Positions 50,570 to 59,991 of a DNA stretch of 64,000 nt are shown here, piece by piece. Origin of the DNA: JAFGXF01 sp963732595 (GTDB lineage: Bacteria > Chloroflexota > Anaerolineae > Anaerolineales > Anaerolineaceae). The translations under genes were made by a program, and so were the position numbers. The stretch covers positions 2,108,001 through 2,172,000 of the forward strand of contig CAVSZZ010000002.1 in assembly GCA_963732595.1 (NCBI GenBank). The letters are read 5' to 3'. The number at the start of each line of letters is the position of its first letter. Within the stretch, counting starts at the first letter, position 1. Below the pieces are notes generated by a model. That model ran no database searches. It was not told the origin of the DNA and was given only the letters and a program-made list of their open reading frames with translations.

Positions 50570-51157
50570 ATGAGAAGAGTCACCGGAAAAAAGGAAATGT
50601 ACACCGGCAAGGGCGATGGCGGCCGGACCAGCCTGCTGGGCAAGCAAAAGGTCAGCAAGGGCAGCCACCGCATCGACCTGCTGGGTGAACTGGACGAATT
50701 CACATCTGCGCTCGGGCTGGCGCGTGCGCATTCGGAGCTGGAAGCCAGCCGCAGTATCCTGCTGGCCGTCCAACGCGACGTTTATGTCCTGATGGCCGGG
50801 CTGGCAACGACCGGAAAGGGTGAAGGTTCAGGTGCGGGACTGGATGCCGAACGCGTGAAGTGGCTCGAGTCGCAGATCGCCCGCATGACGGCCACGGTTA
50901 AAACACCCGATGGTTTCATCGTCCCCGGGGATACCCCCGCCGGCGCAGCCATGGATCTGGCCCGCACGGTTGCCCGGCGTGTCGAGCGGCGGGTCGTCCG
51001 CCAGGTGGACCGCGGTCACAAGGTCAATCCCATCATCCTGAGTTATCTCAACCGCGTATCATCGCTGTTATTCGCGCTCGAGTTATGCGAATTGGATGCC
51101 AAAACGGTCAAACCGACCCGTGCCAGGGAAATTAACGAAAAAGAGGTCAGGAAATAA
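50570..51157 (+). CDS. pduO: Corrinoid adenosyltransferase, PduO type
   Basis: The 195-residue protein has the PduO family N-terminal ATP-binding motif MYTGKGDGGRTSLLG, followed by HRIDLLGELDEFTSALGLAR, then PDGFIVPGDTP and the helix LARTVARRVERRVVR. It transfers the adenosyl group of ATP to cob(I)alamin to make coenzyme B12. A TGAGG site precedes ATG 50570. It is flanked by a hypothetical gene and a DUF554 gene in one transcript. Confidence 0.92.
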   Translation: MRRVTGKKEMYTGKGDGGRTSLLGKQKVSKGSHRIDLLGELDEFTSALGLARAHSELEASRSILLAVQRDVYVLMAGLATTGKGEGSGAGLDAERVKWLESQIARMTATVKTPDGFIVPGDTPAGAAMDLARTVARRVERRVVRQVDRGHKVNPIILSYLNRVSSLLFALELCELDAKTVKPTRAREINEKEVRK

Positions 51158-51159
51158 AC

Positions 51160-51870
51160 ATGGGTTCCATTATTAATGCCGTGGCGATCATCATCGGGGG
51201 AGGGCTGGGTCTCCTGCTCTCGAACCGGCTGTCGGAACGCCTGCGCCACACCATCATGTCGATGCTCGGCCTGTTCACGCTGGCTTACGGCATCTCGCTA
51301 TTTTTGAAGACGCAGAATGTCATGATCGTCCTTGCCAGCCTGCTGGTCGGGGTGCTGCTGGGGGAATGGTGGCGCATCGAGGAGGGGGTCGAAGCGCTGG
51401 GAGCTTTCTTCGAGAAACGCTTCAACAAATCCGGGAATACCGAGAGCGAGAATTTCATCCGTGGTTTCATGACCACCTCGCTCCTTTTCGTCATCGGGCC
51501 GATGGCGATCCTGGGTTCGATCCAGGATGGCCTGACCGGTGACATCAATACCCTGGTGATCAAGTCAGTGTTGGATGCTTTTGCCGCCATGGCCTTTGCA
51601 TCCTCGCTCGGCCTGGGGGTGTTGTTTTCCTCCATCCCGGTGCTGGTTTACCAGGGTGCCATCACGCTGTTGGCCCGTCAGGTGCAGACCTTCGTGAGCG
51701 AGGCCATGATGACCGAGATGGTGGCGACCGGGGGAGTCCTGCTGCTGGCCATCAGCATTTCCAGCCTGCTCGAATTGCGCAAGATCCGTGTGGGCAGCTT
51801 CCTGCCGGCGCTGGTGCTCGCGCCGGCGTTGGTGGCGCTGCTGGTGGCGTTTGCCATCAATCTTCCCTAG
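51160..51870 (+). CDS. DUF554 family membrane protein
   Basis: The 236-residue protein has six or seven hydrophobic helices and the DUF554 opening GSIINAVAIIIGGGLGLLLSNRL, with LLVGVLLGEWWRIEEGVEALG and FIRGFMTTSLLFVIGPMAILGSIQDGLTGD. The family is widespread and its function is unproven; a transport role is often assumed. It starts two bases after pduO with AGGTCAGGA upstream. Confidence 0.87.
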   Translation: MGSIINAVAIIIGGGLGLLLSNRLSERLRHTIMSMLGLFTLAYGISLFLKTQNVMIVLASLLVGVLLGEWWRIEEGVEALGAFFEKRFNKSGNTESENFIRGFMTTSLLFVIGPMAILGSIQDGLTGDINTLVIKSVLDAFAAMAFASSLGLGVLFSSIPVLVYQGAITLLARQVQTFVSEAMMTEMVATGGVLLLAISISSLLELRKIRVGSFLPALVLAPALVALLVAFAINLP

Positions 51871-51876
51871 GGCTTT

Positions 51877-51928
51877 TAGGGCGGGTCAGCCCCCCAAGAA
51901 CGGGGGTCCTTCGGAAAACCCACCCTAC
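51877..51928. repeat. Nested palindromic element
   Basis: Outer arms TAGGGCGGGT / ACCCACCCTA (one mismatch) enclose CCCCC / GGGGG inner arms. It lies six bases after the DUF554 stop and resembles the other TAGGG-type palindromes in the window. Confidence 0.6.
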
Positions 51929-51966
51929 AAAAAAAGCCGGTCTCTATAGAGACCGGCTTCTGTTTT
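51929..51966. terminator. Bidirectional intrinsic terminator
   Basis: A perfect palindromic stem AAGCCGGTCTC / GAGACCGGCTT (51934-51944, 51949-51959) with a TATA loop is flanked by eight A on the left, giving a strong T run for the minus-strand aminotransferase, and by CTGTTTT on the right. Confidence 0.85.
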
Positions 51967-51979
51967 CACAAAGGGCGAC

Positions 51980-53209
51980 TTACTTGGCGGCTGCCATCTC
52001 TTCTTTGATCACCGTCGCCAGGCGGGCGATGCCCTCGCGGATGATCTCCGGTTTGCAGTAGGAGAAATTGAGCCGCATGGTGTTCTTGCCGCGCCCATCC
52101 GGATGGAAGGAATGGCCCGGGACAAAAGCAACTTTCTTCTCCAGGGCTTTCTTGAACAGATCAACCGTATCCATCCCCTCCGGGAGAGTCATCCACAGGA
52201 AAAGACCGCCCAGCGGGTGGGTCCATTTGACACCGGCCGGCATGTTCTTTTCCAATGCCTCGAGCATCGCATTGCGGCGTTCGTGGTAGACCGTGCGGAT
52301 GGTCTTGACATGTTCGTCGATGAAACCTCCATGACCGACCTCGAAGGCCACCACCTGGTTGAATGTGGCGGTATGCAGGTCGGCGCCCTGCTTGGCCTGG
52401 GTCAGCTTCAGGATGACCTGCGGCGGGGCGATGATCCAGGCCAGGCGCAGACCGGGCGCCAGGATCTTCGAGAAAGTGCTCAGGTAGATGACGTTGCCGT
52501 TGTAGGTATTTTCGTGGTTGCCCTTGTACTGGTTGTCTACCGTCATGACCGAGGGGATGTGCTCGCCCTCGAAGCGCAGCTGCCCATAAGGGTCGTCCTC
52601 GACGATCGGGACGCCATATTTATCGGCCAGCTCAACCAGCTGCTCGCGCCGCTTGAGCGGCAGGGTTGTGCCGGTCGGGTTCTGGAAGTTGGGAAGTACG
52701 TAAATGAATTTGGGTCCGATGCGCAGCGCAGCTTCAAGCTGCTCGGTGACCATGCCGTTCTCATCGGATGGCACGGTGATGTACTCGGCACCATAGGCAT
52801 TCCAGGCTTGCAGGGCGCCCAGGTAGGTGGGTGATTCGACGAGGATACGATCACCCCTATTAATGAAGATCTTTCCAAGCAAATCCAATGCCTGTTGTGA
52901 CCCGGAAGTGATCAGGATGTTCTCGGTGGAGACTTCACAGGCATAGCGCGAGGTGTGGCGCGCAATCATCTCGCGCAGTGGGGTATACCCTTCGGTCGAG
53001 CCGTATTGCAAGGCGACCGCCCCCAACTCGTCGATGACGGTGTTGCAGGCTTCTTTTATCTTCTCCATCGGGAAGACATCGGGCGCGGGCAAACCGCCGC
53101 CAAAGGAGATGATCTCAGGATTTTCTGTCAATTTTAAGAGCTCCCGGATAGCCGAACTGCCCATACGTTGTGTGCGTTGAGCATAACGGAAATCCCAAGG
53201 TGTTTGCAT
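51980..53209 (-). CDS. PLP-dependent aminotransferase (2-aminoadipate/aromatic type, class I)
   Basis: The 409-residue protein is a fold-type I aminotransferase. SGSQQALDLLGKIFINRGDRILVESPTYLG holds the phosphate-binding region, PNFQNPTG the substrate segment, and YLSTFSKILAPGLRLAWI the PLP-binding Lys. The sequence resembles LysN-like 2-aminoadipate aminotransferases and the catalytic part of MocR proteins, but lacks the HTH domain. Its exact amino-acid substrate cannot be told. Perfect terminator at its 3' end. It lies 85 bases downstream of glyA-gcvT. Confidence 0.9.
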   Translation of the reverse strand: MQTPWDFRYAQRTQRMGSSAIRELLKLTENPEIISFGGGLPAPDVFPMEKIKEACNTVIDELGAVALQYGSTEGYTPLREMIARHTSRYACEVSTENILITSGSQQALDLLGKIFINRGDRILVESPTYLGALQAWNAYGAEYITVPSDENGMVTEQLEAALRIGPKFIYVLPNFQNPTGTTLPLKRREQLVELADKYGVPIVEDDPYGQLRFEGEHIPSVMTVDNQYKGNHENTYNGNVIYLSTFSKILAPGLRLAWIIAPPQVILKLTQAKQGADLHTATFNQVVAFEVGHGGFIDEHVKTIRTVYHERRNAMLEALEKNMPAGVKWTHPLGGLFLWMTLPEGMDTVDLFKKALEKKVAFVPGHSFHPDGRGKNTMRLNFSYCKPEIIREGIARLATVIKEEMAAAK

Positions 53210-53293
53210 TCTACCTCCAAAGAATAGATTTTTACGAACTCGGTCTTACGAAAGTCTGCGGGTGCTGGAATGCACCCGCAGACTGAATTGCTC

Positions 53294-56200
53294 CTACAAT
53301 TTCGGGAACCGGCTGATGATCATGGCCGGTGTGGGCAGGTTGACCCTGTCACCCAGGATCAGACCGGCGGGGGCCTTTCCTGCTTCTTTGGCTGCGCTCT
53401 GGAAGACTGCGACCGGGGTGCCATCCACAGCGAGGCTTCTTTCCACCAATGCCTGGCCGGTCAGGAAGCCCTCACTGTCGACCGCGCAGCTGGTCACCAC
53501 ACCGATCACCTTGCCCTTCTTGTCGACCAGCGGGTCGCCATTGTGGGCCATGCGCACACCCTTCTCGGTGAAGCGGAAGCGCGCCACGACCTGCGTGCGG
53601 GTCTTCTCGCGCTCCATGAAAGCTTTACGCCCGATGAACCAGGGTTTATAAACCTTGACGTAGGATCCGAAACCGCCTTCCGCCACTCCCAGGTTGAGGT
53701 TACCGGCCATTTCATGACCGTAGAGCGGCAGCCCGGCTTCGGTACGCAGCGAATCGCGCGCGCCCAGACCGCAGGGTTTCATCCCCAGCGGAGTGCCTTT
53801 CTCCATGAAAGCTTGCCACAATGCAACCGCTTTATCCGGATGAATGAAGAGTTCGAAGGCCATCTTTTCGCCGGTGTAACCGGTGCGCGAGACGACCAGG
53901 TTGAAGCCGCCCACCAACGCATCGCACAGTTCCGTGCGCTTGAGAGCCATGATGCGTGCCTTGGTGGCCGCATCGCAGCCCAGCGCCAGCAGGATGTCGC
54001 GCGACTTGGGTCCTTGCAGGGCGATATCGACGCGCATCTCCGCGCCGGCTTTGGGGTCGCGCAGGTTGCGCAGGGTGACCTCCCGCCCGTAAGCTTTCAC
54101 CCAGGGCCGTTCGGTATCGATCTGGACCTTGCCTTCGCGCACGGCGTTCAGCCAGGCCCAGTCCTTGTCATCATTGGAGGCGTTCACAACCACCAGGTAT
54201 TTCTCTTCGGCACGCCGGTAGACCAGGCAGTCATCCACCACGCTGGCATCCGGCAGCAGGAACTGGGTGTAGCAGGATTCACCCACGCTCAACCCGCCGA
54301 TATCGTTGCCGCATACACTGTCGAGGAAGGCGACCGCATCGGGTCCCTCGGCCTGGTAGACACCCATGTGAGAGACGTCGAACAGTCCGGCTGCCTGGCG
54401 GCAGGCTAGATGCTCTTCGACCACCGAACTGTACCAAACCGGCATATCCCAGCCGGCAAAGGGCACCATCTTGGCACCCAGTTTCCGGTGGGTCTCGTTG
54501 AGCGAGGTCTTGCGCAGCGGAGCTTCCTTATCGTCCCACTTGAATACCGGCAGTGCTGTACCCTTACCCTGGGTGATGCCGATGAAATAGGGTTTGACCG
54601 GGTCGACGGCCTCGCCGGTTGGAGGCTTGGCAGCTTTTTCGGTTGATTCGATGACCGTCACCGGCCCCGGGATGCGGCGTGCTGCATCGTCGTCGAAAGC
54701 GGTGTAACCATCCGACAGATCGCGCAGCCAGGCAGCCGACAGGCTGGCTTTCCCGGCGGGGACGGTCAGCCGGTAATGATCCTGATCGATCAGGGCCAAC
54801 CCGACTTCAACCTCACCCTGGCTGGTGACCAGCCTGGCCGGCTGGCTTCCACCTGGCTTGAGTGCGGCGATATCGGAGCTCAGGACGTAATGCAGGTACT
54901 GGCGCAGCTTGGCGCCTTTCAGGTCAAAGGCGATCCATTCGCCCTGACCGGACGGCTGGTCGTCGATGTAGAAGAAGTGCGGGTATCCGTGATCCTCGGT
55001 GGCTTCATCGGAGCCGGCTTTTTTGGCCAGTTCGCGGATGGTTATCTTCGCTTTTTCGAGCGCAGCGAAGTCGACCTTGGCTCGCTGGGCAGGTCCCTGG
55101 CGGGTCTCGACCGAGAATGGCACGGCGGTCTTCAACACGCTGGCGATCACGCCGGCGATGGTCTTCATATCGGCTTCCTTCAACCCGCGCTGGGTCACCC
55201 AGGGGGTGCCCAGGCGCACGCCCGAGGCATTGGCCGAGGTCTTGTCGCCCGGGATGGTGTTGCGGTTGGCGACCAGCCCGGCGATGTCGAGGATGCGTGC
55301 GGCCATGTCACCGGAGAGGGTGGTGCCGTCCGGTCCCTTGATGGTGCTGCAATCCAGGTTGGTCAGGTGGGTGTCGGTCCCGCCGAAGGGGATGCGGAAG
55401 CCTTCCGCCTTGAGCGCATCCGTTAAAGCGACGCAGTTCTTGATGATCTGGGTTTGAAGTTCCTTGAACTGTTTCGTCTGGGCTAATTTAAAGGTGAGTG
55501 CCAGCGCGGCGAAGGCATGCACGTGCGGGCCACCCTGTTCGCCGGGGAAGACCGCCCGGTCGAGCTTTTTGGCCAGGGCAGCGTCGTGGGTGATGATGCA
55601 GGCGCCGCGCGGACCGCAGAGTGTCTTGTGGGTGGTGAAGGTCACCACCTGGGCAATGCCGATCGGGGAGGGGATGGTGCCGGCGGCGATCAACCCGGCG
55701 ATGTGAGAGACATCCGCCATCAGGATGGCGCCGACCGAATCGGCGATCTCCCTGAAGCGTTTCCAATCCGGCACCCACGGGTAGGAGGAGTAACCGGCGA
55801 TGATGATCTTGGGCAGTTTTTCCGTTGCCAGCGCGGCAACGGCTTCATAATCGATCTTTTCTGTGACCGGGTCGACTGTGTAATGGACCGCGTTGAAGAG
55901 CTTGCCGGAGCGGTTGACCGAGGAGCCGTGGCTGAGGTGTCCGCCGTGCAGCAAATTCATGCCCAGGATGGTGTCGCCCGGGTTGAGCAGGGCGGTGTAG
56001 ACGGCGTTGTTGGCGGGTGCTCCGGAGAGCGGTTGGACGTTGACGAACAGCTGGTCGGCGGTCTTGCCGTTGGCGGCGAAGGCTTCCGCGCAGCGCCGGC
56101 GGGCCAGGGCTTCGACGATATCGGCATATTCGACGCCCTTGTAGTAGCGTGGATCGGAGTAGCGCCGGAAGCTGGCCAGGCGCTCGGGGTAATCCAGGAT

Positions 56201-56419
56201 CTCAGCTTCGCTCATCCTGCGGGTTTCCTCGTCGGGATATCCCTCCGCGTAGATGTTCTGGAAGGACGAGGAGAGTGCTTCGCGTACCGCCAGTGGGGCA
56301 GTGCTCTCGCTGGGGATCAGGATGAGCTTGCGGCGTTGGCGTTCGCTCTCCAGGCGCGTTAATTCGTCCAGCGCCGGGTCGAGGTCGACCAGACTGCCGC
56401 GGAAGAGGAAATCAGTCAT
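53294..56419 (-). CDS. glyA-gcvT: Fused serine hydroxymethyltransferase – aminomethyltransferase (GlyA–GcvT)
   Basis: One uninterrupted frame of 1,041 residues. Residues ~15-440 are SHMT: LHGGHLSHGSSVNRSGK, DVSHIAGLIAAG, and TTHKTLCGPRGA with the PLP Lys. Residues ~450-640 form a linker domain (ATEDHGYPHFFYIDDQPSG..., DHYRLTVPAGKASLSAAWLRDL). Residues ~650-1040 are GcvT (THRKLGAKMVPFAGWDMPVWYSS, GLFDVSHMG, RTEAGLPLYGHEM). SHMT converts serine to glycine; GcvT moves the glycine methylene to tetrahydrofolate, so fusion could channel folate. No gcvH or gcvP lies nearby. It is a natural fusion, not an assembly join, since frame and linker are clean. Confidence 0.92.
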   Translation of the reverse strand: MTDFLFRGSLVDLDPALDELTRLESERQRRKLILIPSESTAPLAVREALSSSFQNIYAEGYPDEETRRMSEAEILDYPERLASFRRYSDPRYYKGVEYADIVEALARRRCAEAFAANGKTADQLFVNVQPLSGAPANNAVYTALLNPGDTILGMNLLHGGHLSHGSSVNRSGKLFNAVHYTVDPVTEKIDYEAVAALATEKLPKIIIAGYSSYPWVPDWKRFREIADSVGAILMADVSHIAGLIAAGTIPSPIGIAQVVTFTTHKTLCGPRGACIITHDAALAKKLDRAVFPGEQGGPHVHAFAALALTFKLAQTKQFKELQTQIIKNCVALTDALKAEGFRIPFGGTDTHLTNLDCSTIKGPDGTTLSGDMAARILDIAGLVANRNTIPGDKTSANASGVRLGTPWVTQRGLKEADMKTIAGVIASVLKTAVPFSVETRQGPAQRAKVDFAALEKAKITIRELAKKAGSDEATEDHGYPHFFYIDDQPSGQGEWIAFDLKGAKLRQYLHYVLSSDIAALKPGGSQPARLVTSQGEVEVGLALIDQDHYRLTVPAGKASLSAAWLRDLSDGYTAFDDDAARRIPGPVTVIESTEKAAKPPTGEAVDPVKPYFIGITQGKGTALPVFKWDDKEAPLRKTSLNETHRKLGAKMVPFAGWDMPVWYSSVVEEHLACRQAAGLFDVSHMGVYQAEGPDAVAFLDSVCGNDIGGLSVGESCYTQFLLPDASVVDDCLVYRRAEEKYLVVVNASNDDKDWAWLNAVREGKVQIDTERPWVKAYGREVTLRNLRDPKAGAEMRVDIALQGPKSRDILLALGCDAATKARIMALKRTELCDALVGGFNLVVSRTGYTGEKMAFELFIHPDKAVALWQAFMEKGTPLGMKPCGLGARDSLRTEAGLPLYGHEMAGNLNLGVAEGGFGSYVKVYKPWFIGRKAFMEREKTRTQVVARFRFTEKGVRMAHNGDPLVDKKGKVIGVVTSCAVDSEGFLTGQALVERSLAVDGTPVAVFQSAAKEAGKAPAGLILGDRVNLPTPAMIISRFPKL

Positions 56420-56640
56420 GACGACTCCTTAAAGGATTAATAGAGGGAGATATGAGCAGGACGTTCAGATTGACAGGGCAATGCCTTGTAACCATTCCAT
56501 TGAAGAATTGTAAAGCAGGCTGCGGATAGGGTCAAGGAGGAAAGGCACATTCTTACGATATTGTAAGTAATGGGAGTAAATATTCTGGTTATTGGATTGC
56601 TGTATCTGTTTAGAGATGACAAAGTCCTGTGTTTAAATAT

Positions 56641-56668
56641 GTAGCGGGGCACAGCTGTGCCCCGCTAC
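56641..56668. repeat. Perfect 28-bp palindrome
   Basis: GTAGCGGGGCACAG / CTGTGCCCCGCTAC without a loop, 19 bases past the end of the lipoprotein gene at 56687. It could act as a terminator or REP-like element. It shares the GTAG...CTAC ends of the other palindromes. Confidence 0.75.
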
Positions 56669-56686
56669 GTACAATTGGGATTAACC

Positions 56687-57541
56687 TTACTGCCGTACCA
56701 GTTTCAAGCTTCCGACGGCCAGGTCGATGTTGATGGTCAGGGTGTGGCCTTCGCCGGTAGCTTCATAGACGTTGTTGCTGACCGTCCAGGTGCCGACCGG
56801 GGTGACATTCGAGATCGCCCCGTTGTTGGTGATGACGGCATGCATGCCGGCTGGGATGATGATGGTCATGGCGCTGACGCCGGTGTGGATATTGACCGTG
56901 GCATCCTGGTTGAGCGTGCCCGAGAAATCGAGCAGGTAATCACCTGCGCCACCGTCGAAGCTCATATCGGTGAAGTTGGCATTCGCCAGACCATACAGGT
57001 TAACCTTGGAGGCGCCGGTGCGATAGACCAGCTTTTCCATGGTCTCGGGGTTTGGGACGTTGAACTTGACATCCCCATCGCTGGCGCCGTCGTTGATCTC
57101 CAGCCGGCGCAGCATCAGGCCGCTCAGGTCGAGGCGACCCTTGTAAGCCCCGGCATTGACTGTCAGGTCGAGTGCCACCTGGTTGCCAAGCCGCAGATCC
57201 CAGTCATTGATGACGTCGTTGCCTGAGATATTGCCGACGGCATTGTCATGCCCCTGCGAGATGGTCAGGGAGTCGGTGTTTCGCGTGATGGTCGGATTCC
57301 AGGCAGGCACGTTGTAGTCGATACGGCCACTCAACTTGTCATCCGAAGCGGGGTCGATGTTGAGGTTACCGGCTGCCATTTCAATGGTCAGCTTGGTCAC
57401 GTCTGTACCGGTGACCAGACTTTCATCCAGTTCGAGGGTCTGGGTCGGTCCGGTGTCGATGTTGGGAACGTTGACCGAGAAGCTGCATGCCAGCGTGGAG
57501 GCCAGCAGGACGAGGGTGATAAAGATATAAGCAGGTTTCAT
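56687..57541 (-). CDS. Secreted DUF4097/toast-rack-like beta-solenoid protein
   Basis: The 284-residue protein has a signal peptide (KPAYIFITLVLLASTLACS) with a possible but imperfect lipobox at Cys19. It is followed by a repetitive beta-strand protein (LTIEMAAGNLNIDPASDD, DLSGLMLRRLEINDGASDGDVKFN, MSFDGGAGDYLLDFSG, IIIPAGMHAVI) typical of the adhesin-like DUF4097/toast-rack folds. These often sit with bactofilin and ECF sigma genes. ATG 57541 is preferred, with GAGAGAAAG upstream. It is the last gene of the sigma operon. Confidence 0.75.
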   Translation of the reverse strand: MKPAYIFITLVLLASTLACSFSVNVPNIDTGPTQTLELDESLVTGTDVTKLTIEMAAGNLNIDPASDDKLSGRIDYNVPAWNPTITRNTDSLTISQGHDNAVGNISGNDVINDWDLRLGNQVALDLTVNAGAYKGRLDLSGLMLRRLEINDGASDGDVKFNVPNPETMEKLVYRTGASKVNLYGLANANFTDMSFDGGAGDYLLDFSGTLNQDATVNIHTGVSAMTIIIPAGMHAVITNNGAISNVTPVGTWTVSNNVYEATGEGHTLTINIDLAVGSLKLVRQ

Positions 57542-57579
57542 TTCTTTCTCTCCAATCCGGCGGTTTTCACCGCACGGGT

Positions 57580-58768
57580 TCATTTTGTTTTGGTTTTTCC
57601 GACCGGTTTAGCGGTCGTCGGTTTGGCAGCGGGCTTGGCCGCTTTCGCGGGCGTCTTTGCTGCGGCGGTGGTTTTAGCTTTGGCAGCTGATGGTTTAGCT
57701 GGCTCCGGAGTTTTGGCTGCAACGGGTTTGGTGACCTTGGGAGTCACTACGACCGGGGCAACCAGGGCAGCCGGAGCGACCGGGAGTACCGGGCGGACCG
57801 GGACAGCAACTGGTTCGGGGTATTCGTGAGACCCGAAGCGCGTGACCAGGACGCCACCCAGGGCGAACAGCAGGACCACGACCGAGAGGGTCCAGCCCAG
57901 GCAGGGGATGTAGGCAAAGCCGAAGACGACCAGGTTGAAGACCAGGGCACCGATGCCGGCGGCGACCGGAGCCGACCAGTCCACCTTGAACAGGCGGGCC
58001 AGGCGATTGCCGACCTCAAGGTTGATGGCCGTCCAGCCGAAGATCACAGCGGCAAACAACAGGAGCATGCCAAGAACGCTGAGCGGGCTGAGGATGATGG
58101 TGATGGCCACCAAGATCAGCAAGCCGGGGGCGACGATCAGTGTCAAACACCCGAAACCGCCTGTACCGACCGGGTTGTTGCGGATAGCATTGGCCACCCG
58201 CTGGGTCGGTTTCGCCCACAAGAGGGCGATCAGCATGGCCAGGGCTGCGCTCAGGATCAAAGATGCGACGAAGGACAGAACTTGCCACAGGAAGCTGACC
58301 GGTGATGGATAACCGGTGATCACGGGTACATTCGGACCGATGGGCATATTCGGGATATCCAGGCTGAAAGGTGCACTGCCGAAACTATCCACATTGCCGA
58401 GGATCTGGGAACCGGCTGCCCGATCGAGTGTTCCACCGATCGTGAAGACATCCTTTTTAACAATGCCATTCGCCGCCAGCTTGACAACGCCGCCGACGAT
58501 GGTCAGATTGCCTTCGATCGTGCCGTCAGCGTCGAGGGTACCACCGAACAGGGCAGTATCGCCGCTAACGGTTGAGTTCTTGCTCAAGGGTGACGGCTCC
58601 ACCCAGGATGACCAGGTTACCGGTCAGGGTTTCACCGTCTGACAGGACATATGTACCGCCGAAGACGACCTTGTCGTCCTGCGGCCGGGTGGTCGTGAAG
58701 GCGCTGGTTGTAATGAGGATGACGAGCGCCAGGCAGACCATCAATGGGATTCTAAATTTGTTACTCAT
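57580..58768 (-). CDS. Bactofilin-like membrane protein with basic tail, one +1 frameshift
   Basis: Joined length is about 395 residues. A signal peptide (residues ~1-25) leads into short beta-helix rungs typical of polymer-forming cytoskeletal proteins (GGTYVLSDGETLTGNLVILGGAV, GGTLDADGTIEGNLTIVGG, VFTIGGTLDR). Then come four transmembrane helices (~130-275) and a C-terminal Ala/Lys/Pro-rich tail (~310-395). The frame breaks near 58590: one base less in GAGCAAGAAC gives VTLEKNSTVSGD. The start overlaps the anti-sigma gene as ATGA. A scaffold in the envelope is inferred. Confidence 0.75.
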
Positions 58769-59302
58769 GCTTTATCTCCTTTTGGCGCCAGGATACGTCC
58801 CAGCGCAAGGACCCAAACAATGCTCAGGATAAGGAAGACGATGGTCAGGCTGACCCACACCGCCAGGGGTACAGACGGTGGCACGCGCATCAGGACATAG
58901 TTTGAAACCTGCCCGAGACGCAGCAGCGAGGAAACCGCGGTCAGGATGTTATTGGTCAGTGATGAGATGATCAGGCCGGGTGACAGGCGTGACAGTTCCG
59001 GCAGGATCTGGTAGATGGCGATCGCGATTCCGACCGACAGGCCGGAGAGGATCATCGACCAGATCTGGCGGCGCTGCCGGGCCACCTGGCGGGCAGGCAG
59101 ACTCGCCTGGAAGCGGGCGGCGAACCCGAGCCTTGGTTCGGCTGGAGGTGTCGCGGCCAGCTTCTGCTCCACGCGGGGCAGGTTGCAGGCCAGTCGCCGG
59201 CAGGTCTTGCAGGCTTTCAGGTGCTCCTGGAGTTGGGCGTGTGTGGGCTTTATCGAGGGTTGCTCCGTCGAGCAGCCACTTCTCAAAAGGCTGGTGATTC
59301 AT
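58765..59302 (-). CDS. Anti-sigma factor with zinc-binding motif, one +1 frameshift
   Basis: ATG 59302 has AAAGGAG upstream and starts NHQPFEKWLLDGATL. One base must be skipped near 59250 to continue KPTHAQLQEHLKACKTCRRL, where HxxxCxxC is the ZAS anti-sigma motif. Joined length is about 178 residues, with two transmembrane helices (~90-110 and ~145-168). Such proteins hold an ECF sigma factor at the membrane until a signal arrives. It overlaps the end of the sigma gene by 20 bases and the bactofilin-like gene by four. Confidence 0.75.
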
Positions 59303-59882
59303 AGCGTCTCCTTTCAGCAAATGCCGGTGTTTCATAACACTCATCATAGGCAAGTGCCAGTTCACGTCTGGCTCGATGCAGGCGGCTTTTAACCGCACTG
59401 ACCGTCAAAGACAACGATTGGGCGATCTCCACTTCAGAGAAATCGTACCAGTAGCGCATGATGATGGCGGCTCGATCTTGTGAACCGAGTTTGTCAAGCA
59501 GTTTGCGCATCTGCTGTTTTTCTTCACGCAGCTTGGATGCAGCTTCGGGTGACAGGCCCGGGTCGGGCGCGTCTTCTTCAGGCAGGACATCGAGCGGTAC
59601 CAGCTCGAGTCGCCGCTTGCGCAGCTGGTCGATGCAGTAGTGGGCGCTGATGGAAAGCAGCCAGGTCACAAATGAGCGCTGGCGGTCGTATCGTTTGAGA
59701 TACTGCCAGGCGCGCCAGAAGCTTTCCTGGGCGGCATCCTCAGCATCGCCCGCGTTCCCAAGCATGCGGTAGCAAAGGTTATAGACAGGCGTCTGGTATG
59801 TCTCCACCAGCTGCGTGAAGGCATCGTCGTCGCCGTCTATTGCTCGGTCAAGCCATTCGCTTTCCGGGTTTGCCACATGCAC
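59283..59882 (-). CDS. ECF RNA polymerase sigma factor (RpoE-like)
   Basis: The 199-residue protein has sigma region 2 (DDAFTQLVETYQTPVYNLCYRMLGNAGDAEDAAQESFWRAWQYLKRY, residues ~18-62) and region 4 (LLDKLGSQDRAAIIMRYWYDFSEVEIAQSLSLTVSAVKSRLHRARREL, ~128-175). An acidic linker lies between. It directs transcription of an envelope operon with the following genes. The start is ATG 59882 (CAGGAG just upstream) or GTG 59876. Confidence 0.92.
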   Translation of the reverse strand: MHVANPESEWLDRAIDGDDDAFTQLVETYQTPVYNLCYRMLGNAGDAEDAAQESFWRAWQYLKRYDRQRSFVTWLLSISAHYCIDQLRKRRLELVPLDVLPEEDAPDPGLSPEAASKLREEKQQMRKLLDKLGSQDRAAIIMRYWYDFSEVEIAQSLSLTVSAVKSRLHRARRELALAYDECYETPAFAERRRYESPAF

Positions 59883-59911
59883 TCCTGAGTTTGGGTCGTT
59901 CTAATCTTATC

Positions 59912-59934
59912 TACGCAGCCCAAGCGGATGGGTT
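59912..59934 (-). promoter_or_regulatory. Candidate ECF-type autoregulatory promoter
   Basis: On the minus strand AACC (59934-59931) and CGTA (59915-59912) are separated by 15 bases and lie about 30 bases before the sigma-factor start, close to the AAC-N16-CGT pattern of many ECF promoters. Evidence is by pattern only. Confidence 0.3.
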
Positions 59935-59991
59935 GCATAATTGGTCGTCCGAAATAAGGGAAATTGTAATCGAAATGGGTTCAGCGGGGAA

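Noticed and set aside
53270..54409. 379-codon plus-strand open frame opposite glyA-gcvT
   Set aside because: Shadow of the GcvT part. No recognised domain and no ribosome site.
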